A stretch of DNA of 41,964 nt from Alphaproteobacteria bacterium (GCA_013151255.1 JAADIQ010000010.1:1-41964), one strand, 5' to 3'. Shown: positions 24,923 to 34,229, counted from the first letter of the stretch. Numbers and translations: made by a program. The notes: generated from the letters alone by a model not told the origin.

Positions 24923-25032
24923 CAAATTTTCTCTGAAAAATTCACCATTCATTTACGCATCACACATAAAATATAACGGCTGGAGGAAAAATCTTTCAGT
25001 AGTGCAAGTGTAGAGTTAGCAGGAGTCGAAAA

Positions 25033-25200
25033 ATGAAAGATCTGATTAAACGTTTTAAGGCTGATGAAGATGGCGCGACCGCAATTGAATATGGTTTGAT
25101 TGCTGCGCTTATTGCGGTTGCTATTATCGCTGCAGTTTCAGCTGTTGGTACGTCGTTGAGCAATACTTTTGGCAACGTCAATAGCGCATTACAGCCGTAG
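25033..25200 (+). CDS. flp: Flp/Fap-type major pilin
   Basis: 55-aa type IVb pilin. It starts at ATG 25033 with AGGAG 7 nt upstream. The leader MKDLIKRFKADEDG is cut by prepilin peptidase after G14, leaving ATAIEYGLIAALIAVAIIAA. E19 and Y20 (mature E5/Y6) are the conserved pair, and the hydrophobic helix drives assembly. It is the first gene of the Tad locus and has its own terminator downstream, which would let the pilin be expressed far above the machinery genes. Confidence 0.97.
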   Translation: MKDLIKRFKADEDGATAIEYGLIAALIAVAIIAAVSAVGTSLSNTFGNVNSALQP

Positions 25201-25244
25201 TCGCTTTGTTTGCGCGGCGTTTTCGTCGCGCGAATATAAATGTC

Positions 25245-25276
25245 AAAAAGGGGGCCTGACGGCCTCCTTTTTCTTT
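25245..25276 (+). terminator. Terminator after flp
   Basis: AAAAAGGGGGCC (25245-25256), loop tgac, GGCCTCCTTTTT (25261-25272; one G-T pair), then a T-rich tail. Probably partial termination between the pilin and cpaA. Confidence 0.9.
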
Positions 25277-25341
25277 TGTGTCTAACGGAACATTAAGGGG
25301 ACGCGCTTAGTTTCCTCGGTGGTGAAACGTGGAGGCCGCCG

Positions 25342-25848
25342 GTGATAGCCTATCTTATGCTAGCAGTATTTCCTGCAGCGCTGTTGGTCGCGGCCGCGAA
25401 TGATATTTACGAATTTAAAATCCCGAACTGGGTTTCCATTATCCTCATCTGCGCGTTTCCAGTCGCCGGTGTTGCGGTTGGCGCCCCTCCGCGCGTCATC
25501 GCAGAGGGGTTTTTGATTGGCGCCGGCGTGCTGGCGCTTGGTTTTGGTCTGTATGCGGGCAAAATTATCGGCGGCGGTGATGCAAAACTTTTTGCAGCGG
25601 TTGCGCCATGGATTGGCGCCAATGCGCTTGATGTTTTTCTTGTTTATACTGCGTTGGCGGGGCTGGCTCTAGCAATTTTCTTGATGCTCTTCCGTAAACT
25701 TCCAATTTTACCGGTTTACGCTCATGCGCCGTGGTTAATTGAACTTCATGGGCGAAAAAACGATTTGCCATACGCAGTTGCGATCGCGGCGGGCGGATTT
25801 CTTAGTTTTTCACAAACAGCGTTCTTTCAATTGATGTTCGGCGGTTAA
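25342..25848 (+). CDS. cpaA: Prepilin peptidase CpaA/TadV (A24 family)
   Basis: 168-aa inner-membrane aspartic protease that processes the Flp prepilin and probably TadE/F pseudopilins. The two catalytic aspartates are D21 (AANDIYEFKIPN) and D80 (GGGDAK). Five to six hydrophobic helices are visible. The short form without the N-terminal methylase domain is normal for TadV. The start is GTG, fixed by GGAGG at 25331-25335. Between it and cpaB (25849-25940) lies an ATG at 25888 giving only nine codons, judged unlikely to be real. Confidence 0.94.
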   Translation: MIAYLMLAVFPAALLVAAANDIYEFKIPNWVSIILICAFPVAGVAVGAPPRVIAEGFLIGAGVLALGFGLYAGKIIGGGDAKLFAAVAPWIGANALDVFLVYTALAGLALAIFLMLFRKLPILPVYAHAPWLIELHGRKNDLPYAVAIAAGGFLSFSQTAFFQLMFGG

Positions 25849-25940
25849 TAAGATCAGTTAACGTAGTATTGAGGAGTTTCGCACACCATGAGGCTGCCTA
25901 TTTCTGCTTCTCAGTAGCGTAAAAATCAGGTTGGTTTGAG

Positions 25941-26672
25941 ATGAATGTAAGTCGTATAGCTATTCTCGGTATAGCGCTCGTTGCGGGCGCGGCCGCATTT
26001 TTTCTGATGATGGGGAATTCAACTGAAAGCCCTGCCATTCAAATTGTTGAACGCACGAAAGAAGAAACCGTTCGTGTGTTGGTGGCGACCCGAGATATTC
26101 AGCGTGGCGAAAGACTGGCTTTGGAAGACACCAATTGGTTGGCGTGGCCCAAAAAAGCAATTCAGCCAAGTTTCATTACTGACGCCAATGCCGAACAACG
26201 CGAAGAACTAACCAAAGCTGTTGCGCGATCATTGATCGTAGCCGGCGAGCCGCTGGTGAATGCTAAAGTCGTCAAAGCAGGACAATCAGGGCTGATGGCG
26301 GCAATCATTGCGCCAGGCCAGAGAGCGGTGACCATGCGCGTTACACCGGAAACGGCGTCGGGCGGATTTATTTTGCCGGGTGATCGCGTCGATATCTTCA
26401 ATACAGATGACAACAGAACACAAGTGCTGTTCGAAGAGGTTCGGGTGCTCGCCGTTAATACGATTTATTCGGAGAATACTGAAACCCCTTATATCGATGG
26501 TTCGAATGTAACATTGGAATTGTCTCCCGATGATGCTGAAGCATTCACGTCTGCGCGGGCGAGCGGTTCGATGAGTGTCGTGTTGCGCAGCATCTTCAAG
26601 CCGGAAGGTGATGCGGTTGTAAAAAACCGGCGTTCCTCGAACGTAAATATAATTCGTTATGGCAGTTCTTAA
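25941..26672 (+). CDS. cpaB: Flp pilus assembly protein CpaB/RcpC
   Basis: 243-aa envelope protein. An N-terminal membrane helix (about 5-25) anchors it to the inner membrane. An SAF domain (about 45-110: VRVLVATRDIQRGERLALED, TNWLAWPKKA) and a C-terminal beta domain follow, with LPGDRVDIFNTDD and ASGSMSVVLRS typical of RcpC. It is thought to link the secretin with the inner membrane complex and peptidoglycan. It lies 25 bp ahead of cpaC. Confidence 0.93.
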   Translation: MNVSRIAILGIALVAGAAAFFLMMGNSTESPAIQIVERTKEETVRVLVATRDIQRGERLALEDTNWLAWPKKAIQPSFITDANAEQREELTKAVARSLIVAGEPLVNAKVVKAGQSGLMAAIIAPGQRAVTMRVTPETASGGFILPGDRVDIFNTDDNRTQVLFEEVRVLAVNTIYSENTETPYIDGSNVTLELSPDDAEAFTSARASGSMSVVLRSIFKPEGDAVVKNRRSSNVNIIRYGSS

Positions 26673-26697
26673 GGTAATTGGTGAGTAGAGGTTTTAG

Positions 26698-28194
26698 ATG
26701 ACATTCGTACCCAACGCCTTCAAGGCGGCAAATGTAAATGCTGGGCGCATCATTATCGCGGTTCTGGCCGGCGTGTTCGCGACTTCTGTCGTGATGACGC
26801 CAGCGGCGGCGCAACGTGGCGTGCAGAATGTGCGCATTGATGGCGGCGGCGTAAGCAACGTCTCGCAAAGCATTATTCTGCCGCTCAACAAAGCGGCTAT
26901 TGTTGATTTACCGCAGCCAGCCGTTGATGTTTTGGTCACGCAGCCAAGCGTCGTTGATGCAGTGGTGCGTACACCGCGTCGGGTCTATCTTTTGGGGCTG
27001 TCGATCGGCCAGACAAATGCGTTCTTTTTTGATTCGCGCGGTCGACAGATTCTTAACCTGGAAATTCGTGTTGAGCGCGACATGGATGCGCTTGCCGGGG
27101 TGATACGCCGGGTCATGCCGGACAGCCGTATCGAAGTTGATGCGCTTAATGACAATGTCATTCTGCGCGGCACGGTGCAAACGGCGGCGGAGGCGGCAAA
27201 CGCCCACTCACTCGCCGGCCGGTTTGTCGACGATCCTGACAAAGTGGTCAATATGATAAAAATCCGCGATCCTGAACAGGTCATGCTCAAAGTGCGCATC
27301 GTTGAGATGCAGCGGCAGGTCTTAAAGAGGCTTGGCGTATCTACGTCTGGAACGGTTCAGTTCAACAATCTTGCCTTCGACTTGGCGACTGGTGGATTGG
27401 GCGGCGGCGGGCTCACCAGCGATGTGGTAAATGCTACAGTGCCAATTAGCCCGACGCGCAATAGGATCGGCCAACTTGCGCTTTTGGACGCTTCATTACA
27501 GGCGTTTGAATCAACTGGACTAGTCCGTACGCTGGCGGAACCCACCCTGACAGCGATTTCCGGTGAATCGGCGAAGTTCCTCGCCGGCGGCGAGTTTCCG
27601 GTGCCAGTAGGGCAAAGTCGCGGTATTATATCTATTGAATTCAAGGAGTTTGGGATTGGCCTCGGCTTTACCCCGTTGGTGCTTAGCAAAGGCCGGATCA
27701 ATCTCAACATCTCAACCGAGGTCAGCGAAATCACTACCGAGAACTCGTTTTTTGTTCCGGGCGTGACGACGATTGATAGTGACGGCAATTTAATCACCAC
27801 GGCTGGTCTGTCGATACCGGGGCTAACGGTGCGCCGCGCGAACACGACCGTGGAGCTGCCGAGCGGCGGGAGTCTGATTATGGCCGGTCTTCTCCAGGAG
27901 GATATGCGCTCAACTATTGAAGGCGTGCCAGGCATGAAAGACGTACCGGTTCTCGGGCAACTTTTTCGCAGCAATGATTATCAGAACAACGAAACTGAAC
28001 TTGTCATCATCGTCACGCCGTATCTCGTCGAGGCGACCCATGAGTCCAATCTGCTCGATCCCGTGAAGGGCATGGTTATCGCGTCAGATGCAGAGACAAT
28101 TTTGATGGGAAAATTACTATCGACATACGGACTGGCCGGCGCCGGCGTGAAGGAAGCTTCGCTGCAAGGGCCGATGGGCTTTATTTTAGACTAA
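26698..28194 (+). CDS. cpaC: Tad pilus outer-membrane secretin CpaC/RcpA
   Basis: 498-aa secretin forming the outer-membrane pore for the Flp pilus. The signal peptide ends about residue 38 (TPAAAQ). The pilus-formation N-terminal domain spans about 55-130 (SQSIILPLNKAAIVDLPQPA). A BON-like stretch covers about 135-190 (SRIEVDALNDNVILRGTVQT). The secretin domain covers about 260-450 (LAEPTLTAISGESAKFLAGG, VPGMKDVPVLGQLFRSNDYQ, ETELVIIVTPYLVEA). It shares its first domain with the stand-alone protein at 23549. GAGG precedes the ATG. Confidence 0.95.
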   Translation: MTFVPNAFKAANVNAGRIIIAVLAGVFATSVVMTPAAAQRGVQNVRIDGGGVSNVSQSIILPLNKAAIVDLPQPAVDVLVTQPSVVDAVVRTPRRVYLLGLSIGQTNAFFFDSRGRQILNLEIRVERDMDALAGVIRRVMPDSRIEVDALNDNVILRGTVQTAAEAANAHSLAGRFVDDPDKVVNMIKIRDPEQVMLKVRIVEMQRQVLKRLGVSTSGTVQFNNLAFDLATGGLGGGGLTSDVVNATVPISPTRNRIGQLALLDASLQAFESTGLVRTLAEPTLTAISGESAKFLAGGEFPVPVGQSRGIISIEFKEFGIGLGFTPLVLSKGRINLNISTEVSEITTENSFFVPGVTTIDSDGNLITTAGLSIPGLTVRRANTTVELPSGGSLIMAGLLQEDMRSTIEGVPGMKDVPVLGQLFRSNDYQNNETELVIIVTPYLVEATHESNLLDPVKGMVIASDAETILMGKLLSTYGLAGAGVKEASLQGPMGFILD

Positions 28195-28208
28195 GAGGAT
28201 AACGGACA

Positions 28209-28889
28209 ATGTTGAATTCAGCAGGTAAATACGCGCTCCTCTCGATGATTGTGCTGTCGGCGAGTGCATGTGCAAGCGCCTTTAATGGACAGCAACATGC
28301 GATGTCGGTTGCTGAGGAGCATCCGATCTCGGTGGATAGCCAGACCGTGACGCTGACGATTGACGCTGATGAGACGACAACGGACTTGTCAAGTGTCGAT
28401 AAGGCTCGGCTTCAAGCGTTTGCTGATGCGTATATGCGTAATGGCCATGGGGCGCTGACGATCACCGCGCCATCGGGCACGGGAGAGGATTTTGACGGTC
28501 AGGAAATGGCTTCCGATATTCGCAAGGCGTTGAACGAGGCTGGCGTGCCGTGGTCTGCGCTTAGCGGTGCAACCTACCGAACGGGCGGCGACGCAAATGG
28601 CAACCAAATCATTGCTTCCTATACGCATTATGTTGCAACGCCTAGCGCATGCGGCGATTGGACTGGCGGAATGAATAGGAAATACAGGAATTTACGGTCG
28701 AAAAACTTTGGCTGTTCGTCAATGAATAATCTTGCAGTGTTGCTTGCTGATCCGCATGACCTTGTCGCGCCAGCTGGCGTTACGCCGCGTGATGCAACGG
28801 TCGCGGTGCGAGGTTTTCAGGCTTACCGCGAAGGCGAGATTAAGGCTTCCGATATCGATTCAGAAATTAGCACTGAAGTCTCCGAATAG
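28209..28889 (+). CDS. cpaD: Tad pilus assembly lipoprotein CpaD
   Basis: 226-aa lipoprotein. The lipobox LSASAC puts the lipidated cysteine at residue 21. The CpaD domain is recognisable by the SACGDW (about 155-160) and NFGCSSMNNLAVLLADPHDL (about 174-193) motifs, whose cysteines may pair. It probably helps place the secretin in the outer membrane. AGAGGA lies before the ATG, 14 bp after the cpaC stop. Confidence 0.92.
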   Translation: MLNSAGKYALLSMIVLSASACASAFNGQQHAMSVAEEHPISVDSQTVTLTIDADETTTDLSSVDKARLQAFADAYMRNGHGALTITAPSGTGEDFDGQEMASDIRKALNEAGVPWSALSGATYRTGGDANGNQIIASYTHYVATPSACGDWTGGMNRKYRNLRSKNFGCSSMNNLAVLLADPHDLVAPAGVTPRDATVAVRGFQAYREGEIKASDIDSEISTEVSE

Positions 28890-28931
28890 TAGCTGAATGA
28901 CGGCGCCAAGGGGATATGCAGGGAGATGACG

Positions 28932-30713
28932 ATGAAAAACGCAGCTGAAACAGCCTATCAGCATGAGGATGAGGAGCAGGGCGTTGCCGATAGCGCCGCT
29001 TCTCTCGGTGCTGACGGCGGCCCGAGCACAAGCGGCGATGCGGATGCGCCGGCGGGAACATCAGCCACGGGCGTTGCGCCTTATGACGATGGGCTGGAGG
29101 GGGTGTCCGACGAAAGTTGGCTCGACGAAGAGCTGTCTGACGAAGAACTTGCAGCACTTGGAGAAGAAGACTTCGATGACGCCGATCTTGCCGATCTTGA
29201 TCTGTCCGACGAAGATTTTGACGACGAAGACTTGCTGGACGAAGACATCAATGCATCGTTTGATGTTAGCGAGGAATTTGAAGGTAATGTCGACGACAGC
29301 GCAACGGCGCATGCGGACACTGCTGATGCAGGCGCCGAACCTGCCGACATAGCTGAAGAACCAGCGATTGCGGCGGCGCCCGCTCCGGCTGAGGCAGATG
29401 CCGACACTGTCGGCGCCGATAATACATCAGGCGCGCTTGTTACTGCAGAGGGCGCGATGATGGACGCCGGTGCTTATGGCGGCGCCATTACCGAGATTGA
29501 GGAGCCCGAGGTCGATCACCGTCCGGTGCCGCGCATTTCAATTCATGCATTTTGTGAAACCCCGGCGATGACGACGCTGCTCGAACAGGCCGCGATTGAC
29601 CGTCGTCTTTCTAAAGCGCATCTCACCATTCATATGGGCGGGCTGGCCAAAGCGGTCGACCAGTTTCAAACAGCGGCAACGCCTAACCTGGTTATTTTGG
29701 AAACGATGGCGTCTGGCGCTGAAATTTTCGCCCAGCTTGGCGAGCTTGCCGAGGTATGCGATCCGTCAACCAAAGTCGTTATTATCGGCCAGGTCAATGA
29801 TATTATTCTTTACCGTGAGCTTATTGCCCAAGGCATCAGCGAATATATTGTCCGGCCGCATTCGCCGCTTCAGATCATCAAAGCGATCGCCGATCTTTAT
29901 ATTGATCCATCTGCGCCGCCGATTGGCCGGACGCTGGCGTTTGTTGGCGCACGCGGCGGGGTGGGTTCATCGACCATCGCTCATAATGTTGGCTGGTGCT
30001 CCGCAGAGGAGTATCAAAGCGATACGATCATCATCGATCTTGATCTGGCGTTTGGCACGGCGAGCCTCGACTTTGATCAGGAGGCGTCCGCCGGCCTGTT
30101 TGAGGCGCTAAGCTCGCCGGAGCGGCTCGACGATGTCTTGCTAGACCGCCTGCTGCAAAAACATACCGATCATTTGAGCCTGTTTACGGCGCCAAGTTCC
30201 CTCGACAGAGATTATGATGTTGACGATCAGGCCTATGAAACTGTGCTTGATGTGGTGCGTGGCTCGGCCCCGACGGTGGTGGTTGATGTGCCGCATGTCT
30301 GGTGCAGCTGGTCGAAGCGGATTTTGACGACCGCCGATGAGATTATTATCACCGCGACGCCGGATCTTGCCTCTTTCCGCAACACCAAACAGCTGGTCGA
30401 TATTTTGAGCGCTGCGCGTCCTAATGATGCGCCGCCAACTTTGGTGATCAATCAGTTCGATCCGAAAATGTCTGCGGTCCAGCCGGACCAATTTGTCGAA
30501 CATGTCGGGCTGAAACCGGCCGCTGTGTTTAACTGGGAGCCACAGATTTTTGGCGCCGCGACCACCAATGCCGCGCCGATTGTTAATGTCAGTCCAAAAT
30601 CGAAAGCGGCCGGCGCCATTCGTGAGTTGTCTGCGCAATTGATCGGCCGCAGCGAGGCCAATATTGCGAAACCAAAATTCAGCCTGTCGGGTCTCTTTCA
30701 AAAGAAACGGTAA
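28932..30713 (+). CDS. cpaE: CpaE/TadZ pilus localisation ATPase with long acidic extension
   Basis: 593 aa. The start at 28932 is favoured by GGGAG 6 nt upstream; an ATG two codons earlier is possible. Residues about 1-195 are low complexity and, at about 52-122, extremely acidic (LSDEELAALGEEDFDDADLA), roughly half Asp/Glu. An atypical receiver domain spans about 200-328, and a MinD/ParA-type ATPase follows. Its Walker A is GARGGVGSST (about 339-348), without the usual signature lysine arrangement, as in other TadZ proteins; IIIDLDLAFGTASLDFD follows. TadZ marks the cell pole for Tad assembly. The acidic arm is far longer than I know for typical CpaE. Confidence 0.92.
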   Translation: MKNAAETAYQHEDEEQGVADSAASLGADGGPSTSGDADAPAGTSATGVAPYDDGLEGVSDESWLDEELSDEELAALGEEDFDDADLADLDLSDEDFDDEDLLDEDINASFDVSEEFEGNVDDSATAHADTADAGAEPADIAEEPAIAAAPAPAEADADTVGADNTSGALVTAEGAMMDAGAYGGAITEIEEPEVDHRPVPRISIHAFCETPAMTTLLEQAAIDRRLSKAHLTIHMGGLAKAVDQFQTAATPNLVILETMASGAEIFAQLGELAEVCDPSTKVVIIGQVNDIILYRELIAQGISEYIVRPHSPLQIIKAIADLYIDPSAPPIGRTLAFVGARGGVGSSTIAHNVGWCSAEEYQSDTIIIDLDLAFGTASLDFDQEASAGLFEALSSPERLDDVLLDRLLQKHTDHLSLFTAPSSLDRDYDVDDQAYETVLDVVRGSAPTVVVDVPHVWCSWSKRILTTADEIIITATPDLASFRNTKQLVDILSAARPNDAPPTLVINQFDPKMSAVQPDQFVEHVGLKPAAVFNWEPQIFGAATTNAAPIVNVSPKSKAAGAIRELSAQLIGRSEANIAKPKFSLSGLFQKKR

Positions 30714-30721
30714 TCTAGGGT

Positions 30722-32206
30722 ATGTTCGGACGTAGAAACGCTCCTGTTAACGCGCCAGCGGCGCCGGCAAAACCTGCCGCGAAGCGCAAGCCCGTCGCAG
30801 CACAAAAGCCGGCGGCGGCTTCTGCTGCATCGGCAAAGAAAGATGCGCCGCCGCCAGCGCCGCCGCGCGTGGTCAAGCCGTCCAATGACAGCGCCGCAGA
30901 AGCGCAGCCGGTGGAAATTGGCGGTCGTTCAGATGAGTATTTTCAGACTAAAACCACGATCTTTAACGCGCTGATCGATACGATTGACCTGTCGCAACTT
31001 TCACAACTCGATACCGAAACGGCGGGCGAGGAAATTCGCGACATCGTCAACGAGATCATATCGATCAAAAATGTCCAGATGTCGATCGCCGAGCAGGAAT
31101 CGCTGCTGCAAGATATTTGTAATGATGTCCTCGGATACGGCCCGCTCGAACCGTTGCTGGCGCGTGATGATATCTCTGACATCATGGTCAATGGCGCGAA
31201 CCGCGTCTTTATCGAGGTCGGCGGTAAAATTCAGCTGACCAATGTGCGCTTCCGCGACAATGGGCAGCTGATGAACATCTGTCAGCGGATCGTTAGCCAG
31301 GTTGGCCGCCGCGTCGATGAAGCCAGCCCGATATGCGACGCGCGCCTGCCCGATGGATCGCGCGTCAATGTTATCGCACCGCCGCTGGCGATTGATGGCG
31401 CCGCACTGACCATTCGTAAGTTTAAAAAAGACAAGCTGCGGATGGCTGATCTCATAAATTTCGGATCGATTACGCCGGAAGGCGCAAAAGTGCTCGAAAT
31501 AATCGGCGCCTGCCGGATCAATACGCTGATCTCCGGCGGCACGGGTTCGGGCAAAACCACGCTTTTGAATTGCATGACCGGCTTTATCGAGAATGATGAG
31601 CGCATTATCACCGCGGAAGACGCCGCGGAACTGCAATTGCAGCAACCGCATGTGGTGCGCCTTGAAACGCGCCCGCCCAACCTTGAGGGCCAGGGCGAGG
31701 TGACCATGCGCGATCTGGTCAAGAACTGTCTGCGGATGCGCCCTGAGCGGATCATCGTCGGCGAGGTTCGCGGACCGGAAGCCTTTGACTTGTTGCAGGC
31801 GATGAACACCGGCCATGACGGATCGATGGGAACGCTTCACGCCAACTCTCCGCGCGAGGGATTGCAGCGTATTGAATCGATGATCACCATGGGTGGCTAC
31901 AACCTGCCGTCAAAAACTATTCGTGAAATGATTGTCGGGTCCATCGACATCGTCATTCAGGCGGCGCGCTTGCGCGATGGTTCGCGTCGTATCACGCATA
32001 TTACAGAAGTTCTGGGGACTGAGGGCGATACGATCATCACGCAGGATCTGTTTGTCTATGATATGGATGCGGGTGAAGACGAAAACGGCGCCATTATTGG
32101 CCGCCACCGGTCAACCGGTATTGCGCGTCCGGCATTTTGGGATCGCGCGCGCTACTATGGCAGAGAAGCAGAGTTGGCCGCAGCTCTTGATGCGGCGGCG
32201 GAGTAA
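30722..32206 (+). CDS. cpaF: Tad pilus assembly/secretion ATPase CpaF/TadA
   Basis: 494-aa hexameric ATPase of the type II/IV secretion superfamily that powers pilus extension and perhaps retraction. The N-terminal 65 residues are an Ala/Pro/Lys-rich linker (NAPAAPAKPAAKRKPVAAQK). The all-alpha N domain follows, then the catalytic core with Walker A GGTGSGKTT (about residues 271-279), ITAEDAAELQLQQPHVVRLE (Asp box) and Walker B RPERIIVGEVRGPEAFDLLQ, and HANSPREGLQRI (His box). The stop overlaps the tadB start (TAATG). Confidence 0.96.
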   Translation: MFGRRNAPVNAPAAPAKPAAKRKPVAAQKPAAASAASAKKDAPPPAPPRVVKPSNDSAAEAQPVEIGGRSDEYFQTKTTIFNALIDTIDLSQLSQLDTETAGEEIRDIVNEIISIKNVQMSIAEQESLLQDICNDVLGYGPLEPLLARDDISDIMVNGANRVFIEVGGKIQLTNVRFRDNGQLMNICQRIVSQVGRRVDEASPICDARLPDGSRVNVIAPPLAIDGAALTIRKFKKDKLRMADLINFGSITPEGAKVLEIIGACRINTLISGGTGSGKTTLLNCMTGFIENDERIITAEDAAELQLQQPHVVRLETRPPNLEGQGEVTMRDLVKNCLRMRPERIIVGEVRGPEAFDLLQAMNTGHDGSMGTLHANSPREGLQRIESMITMGGYNLPSKTIREMIVGSIDIVIQAARLRDGSRRITHITEVLGTEGDTIITQDLFVYDMDAGEDENGAIIGRHRSTGIARPAFWDRARYYGREAELAAALDAAAE

Positions 32207-33204
32207 TGCTGATGGATCAGCAGGTTCTCATTGTTATCGGGCTCGGCGTCATTTGCTTTGCAGCGCTTGCCTTTGTGCTATTGGCGCCGACGCAAAAAGA
32301 CAAATCCAATAAGCGCGTCGCTGCGCTAAATACCGGCCGCGGCGGGATGCGCGCCAGTGCGCAAGGCAATTCAGAAGCCCAGAATAAAGAGCGGCGCCGG
32401 AAACTTACCGAGTCACTGGCGGCGCTCGACAACAAAACCAAAGATCTGAAAAAGAAACAACGCGTTTCGCTAAGTCAGATGCTCGAGCAGGCCGGGCTCG
32501 ATATGACGCCGAAGAATTTTTATATGATATCAGCCATCTGTGCGCTGGTGTTTGTATTCGTTGGCCTTGTCTCCGGGCAGCAAATTTGGATTTCCGGGCT
32601 TCTGTTTGTGATTGGCGGGCTTGGATTTCCTCGCTGGACGGTGAATTTCTTGCGCACCCGGCGGCAGAAGAAATTTATCAAAGAGTTCTCTGGCGCCATT
32701 GATGTTATCGTTCGCGGCGTGAAGTCCGGTTTGCCCGTCAATGAATGCTTGAAAATCATTGCTCGTGAAGCGCCGCGCCCGGTCAATGATGAATTCCACA
32801 TGCTCACCGAGGCCTTGCGGATTGGCATGACGCTGGAGCAGGCGCTGGGGCGCATGCATGAACGCATGCCCGTCCAAGAGGTCAATTTCTTTGGTATCGT
32901 CCTTTTGATCCAGCAAACAACAGGCGGTAACTTGGCAGAAGCGCTGGGCAATCTTTCCGGCGTCTTGCGCGCGCGCAAATTGATGGAAGGCAAAATTAAA
33001 GCGCTGTCTTCCGAAGCAAAAGCGTCGGCCTACATTATCGGCTCGTTGCCATTTCTGGTTATGGGCGCAGTTCAGGTCTCCTCGCCCGACTATCTCGATC
33101 CGCTATTCACAACCCGCATGGGTAATTTCATTTTGATCGGCGCCGGCATGTGGATGCTGACGGGTATCATGGTGATGAAGAAAATGATTTCTATTAAGGT
33201 ATAG
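32206..33204 (+). CDS. tadB: Tad pilus inner-membrane platform protein TadB
   Basis: 332-aa GspF/TadB-like protein. There is one N-terminal helix (about 6-26), a pair about 102-145, the T2SSF cytoplasmic domain (about 160-290: FSGAIDVIVRGVKSGLPVNE, LAEALGNLSGVLRARK) and two C-terminal helices. With TadC it forms the platform on which TadA acts. ATG 32206 overlaps the cpaF stop; an ATG two codons later (32212) could also serve. Confidence 0.94.
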   Translation: MLMDQQVLIVIGLGVICFAALAFVLLAPTQKDKSNKRVAALNTGRGGMRASAQGNSEAQNKERRRKLTESLAALDNKTKDLKKKQRVSLSQMLEQAGLDMTPKNFYMISAICALVFVFVGLVSGQQIWISGLLFVIGGLGFPRWTVNFLRTRRQKKFIKEFSGAIDVIVRGVKSGLPVNECLKIIAREAPRPVNDEFHMLTEALRIGMTLEQALGRMHERMPVQEVNFFGIVLLIQQTTGGNLAEALGNLSGVLRARKLMEGKIKALSSEAKASAYIIGSLPFLVMGAVQVSSPDYLDPLFTTRMGNFILIGAGMWMLTGIMVMKKMISIKV

Positions 33205-33214
33205 AGAGCGCCCG

Positions 33215-34189
33215 ATGAACGCAATTGTTGATGCTGTAACTGATCGTAATTTTCAAATCGCCCTCCTGGTGTCGTTGGCGGCGATTGGAACGATTTTCAC
33301 CATTTTAGAGCCGCTGCTTTACAAAGATAAACTGCGTGAACGGATGAAATCGGTTGGCGTGCATCGTGACATGTTGCGTGAGCGCCAACGTGAATCTCTG
33401 GCCAAGAAAAATAACCCGCGACTGCGCAACGCATCACCGCAAGGTATGGTCAAGGAAGTTGTCGAAAGCCTCAAATTGCTTGAGGTTTTTGACGAGAACG
33501 CGGCGCGCAAAAAATTGATGATGGCTGGCTTTCGCGGTCAGGGCCCGGTGTTCACCTTTATGGCCGCGCGGCTGAGTTTGCCGTTTGTCATGGCTCTCGT
33601 TGTCGGCATTTATGTTTATGTCCTTGACGGGTTTGAGTTAGAGAGTTTCGGTCGTCTGTTGGCGACGGTGGGCGGGTTCGGCATGGGTTTTTATCTGCCA
33701 AGCATCTATATTTCGAATGCAGTCAAAAAACGCCAACAGGTTATCCAGCTTCACTGGCCTGATGCGCTTGACCTGATGCTGATTTGCGTTGAGGCGGGGA
33801 TGTCGGTCGAGGCTGCATTTCAAAAAGTCGGCGAAGAAGTCGGCGCCAGCTGTTCGGAGCTTTCTGAAGAGCTTGGCCTGACGACGGCTGAGCTCTCCTA
33901 CCTGCAAGAACGCAAGCAAGCTTATGTAAATCTTGTTGAACGCACCGGCCTCGACTCTGTGAAGGGCGTGGTGACCGCGCTTATTCAATCAGAGAAATAC
34001 GGAACGCCGCTGGGCCAGGCCTTGCGCGTTATGGCGGTGGAAAGCCGCGAGTTGCGCATGCAGGAGGCTGAAAAAAAGGCCGCCGCCCTGCCGCCGAAAC
34101 TCACTGTACCGATGATCGGTTTCTTCCTGCCGGTATTGTTTGCAGTTATCCTCGGCCCGGCGATCATGACGGTTATGAGCATGCAATAG
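33215..34189 (+). CDS. tadC: Tad pilus inner-membrane platform protein TadC
   Basis: 324-aa partner of TadB with the same T2SSF domain (about 180-300: WPDALDLMLICVEAGMSVEA, LGQALRVMAVESRELRMQEA). It has an N-terminal helix (about 16-35), a pair about 115-165 and a C-terminal helix (VPMIGFFLPVLFAVILGPAI). It is the last Tad gene here: tadD, tadE, tadF and tadG do not follow, and the next gene is convergent 40 bp away. Confidence 0.94.
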   Translation: MNAIVDAVTDRNFQIALLVSLAAIGTIFTILEPLLYKDKLRERMKSVGVHRDMLRERQRESLAKKNNPRLRNASPQGMVKEVVESLKLLEVFDENAARKKLMMAGFRGQGPVFTFMAARLSLPFVMALVVGIYVYVLDGFELESFGRLLATVGGFGMGFYLPSIYISNAVKKRQQVIQLHWPDALDLMLICVEAGMSVEAAFQKVGEEVGASCSELSEELGLTTAELSYLQERKQAYVNLVERTGLDSVKGVVTALIQSEKYGTPLGQALRVMAVESRELRMQEAEKKAAALPPKLTVPMIGFFLPVLFAVILGPAIMTVMSMQ

Positions 34190-34229
34190 AGCACCGAGTG
34201 CAAGCTTGACGCGTGCCTGTAATTCCTGA

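Noticed and set aside
25888-25917. Nine-codon frame with GAGGAG upstream between cpaA and cpaB
   Set aside because: Too short to assess and the spacing (11 nt) is long; could be a leader but nothing else supports it.
31001-31840. 279-codon antisense frame within cpaF
   Set aside because: Shadow of a strongly conserved ATPase gene in GC-rich DNA; translation has no family features and is rich in residues typical of antisense frames.
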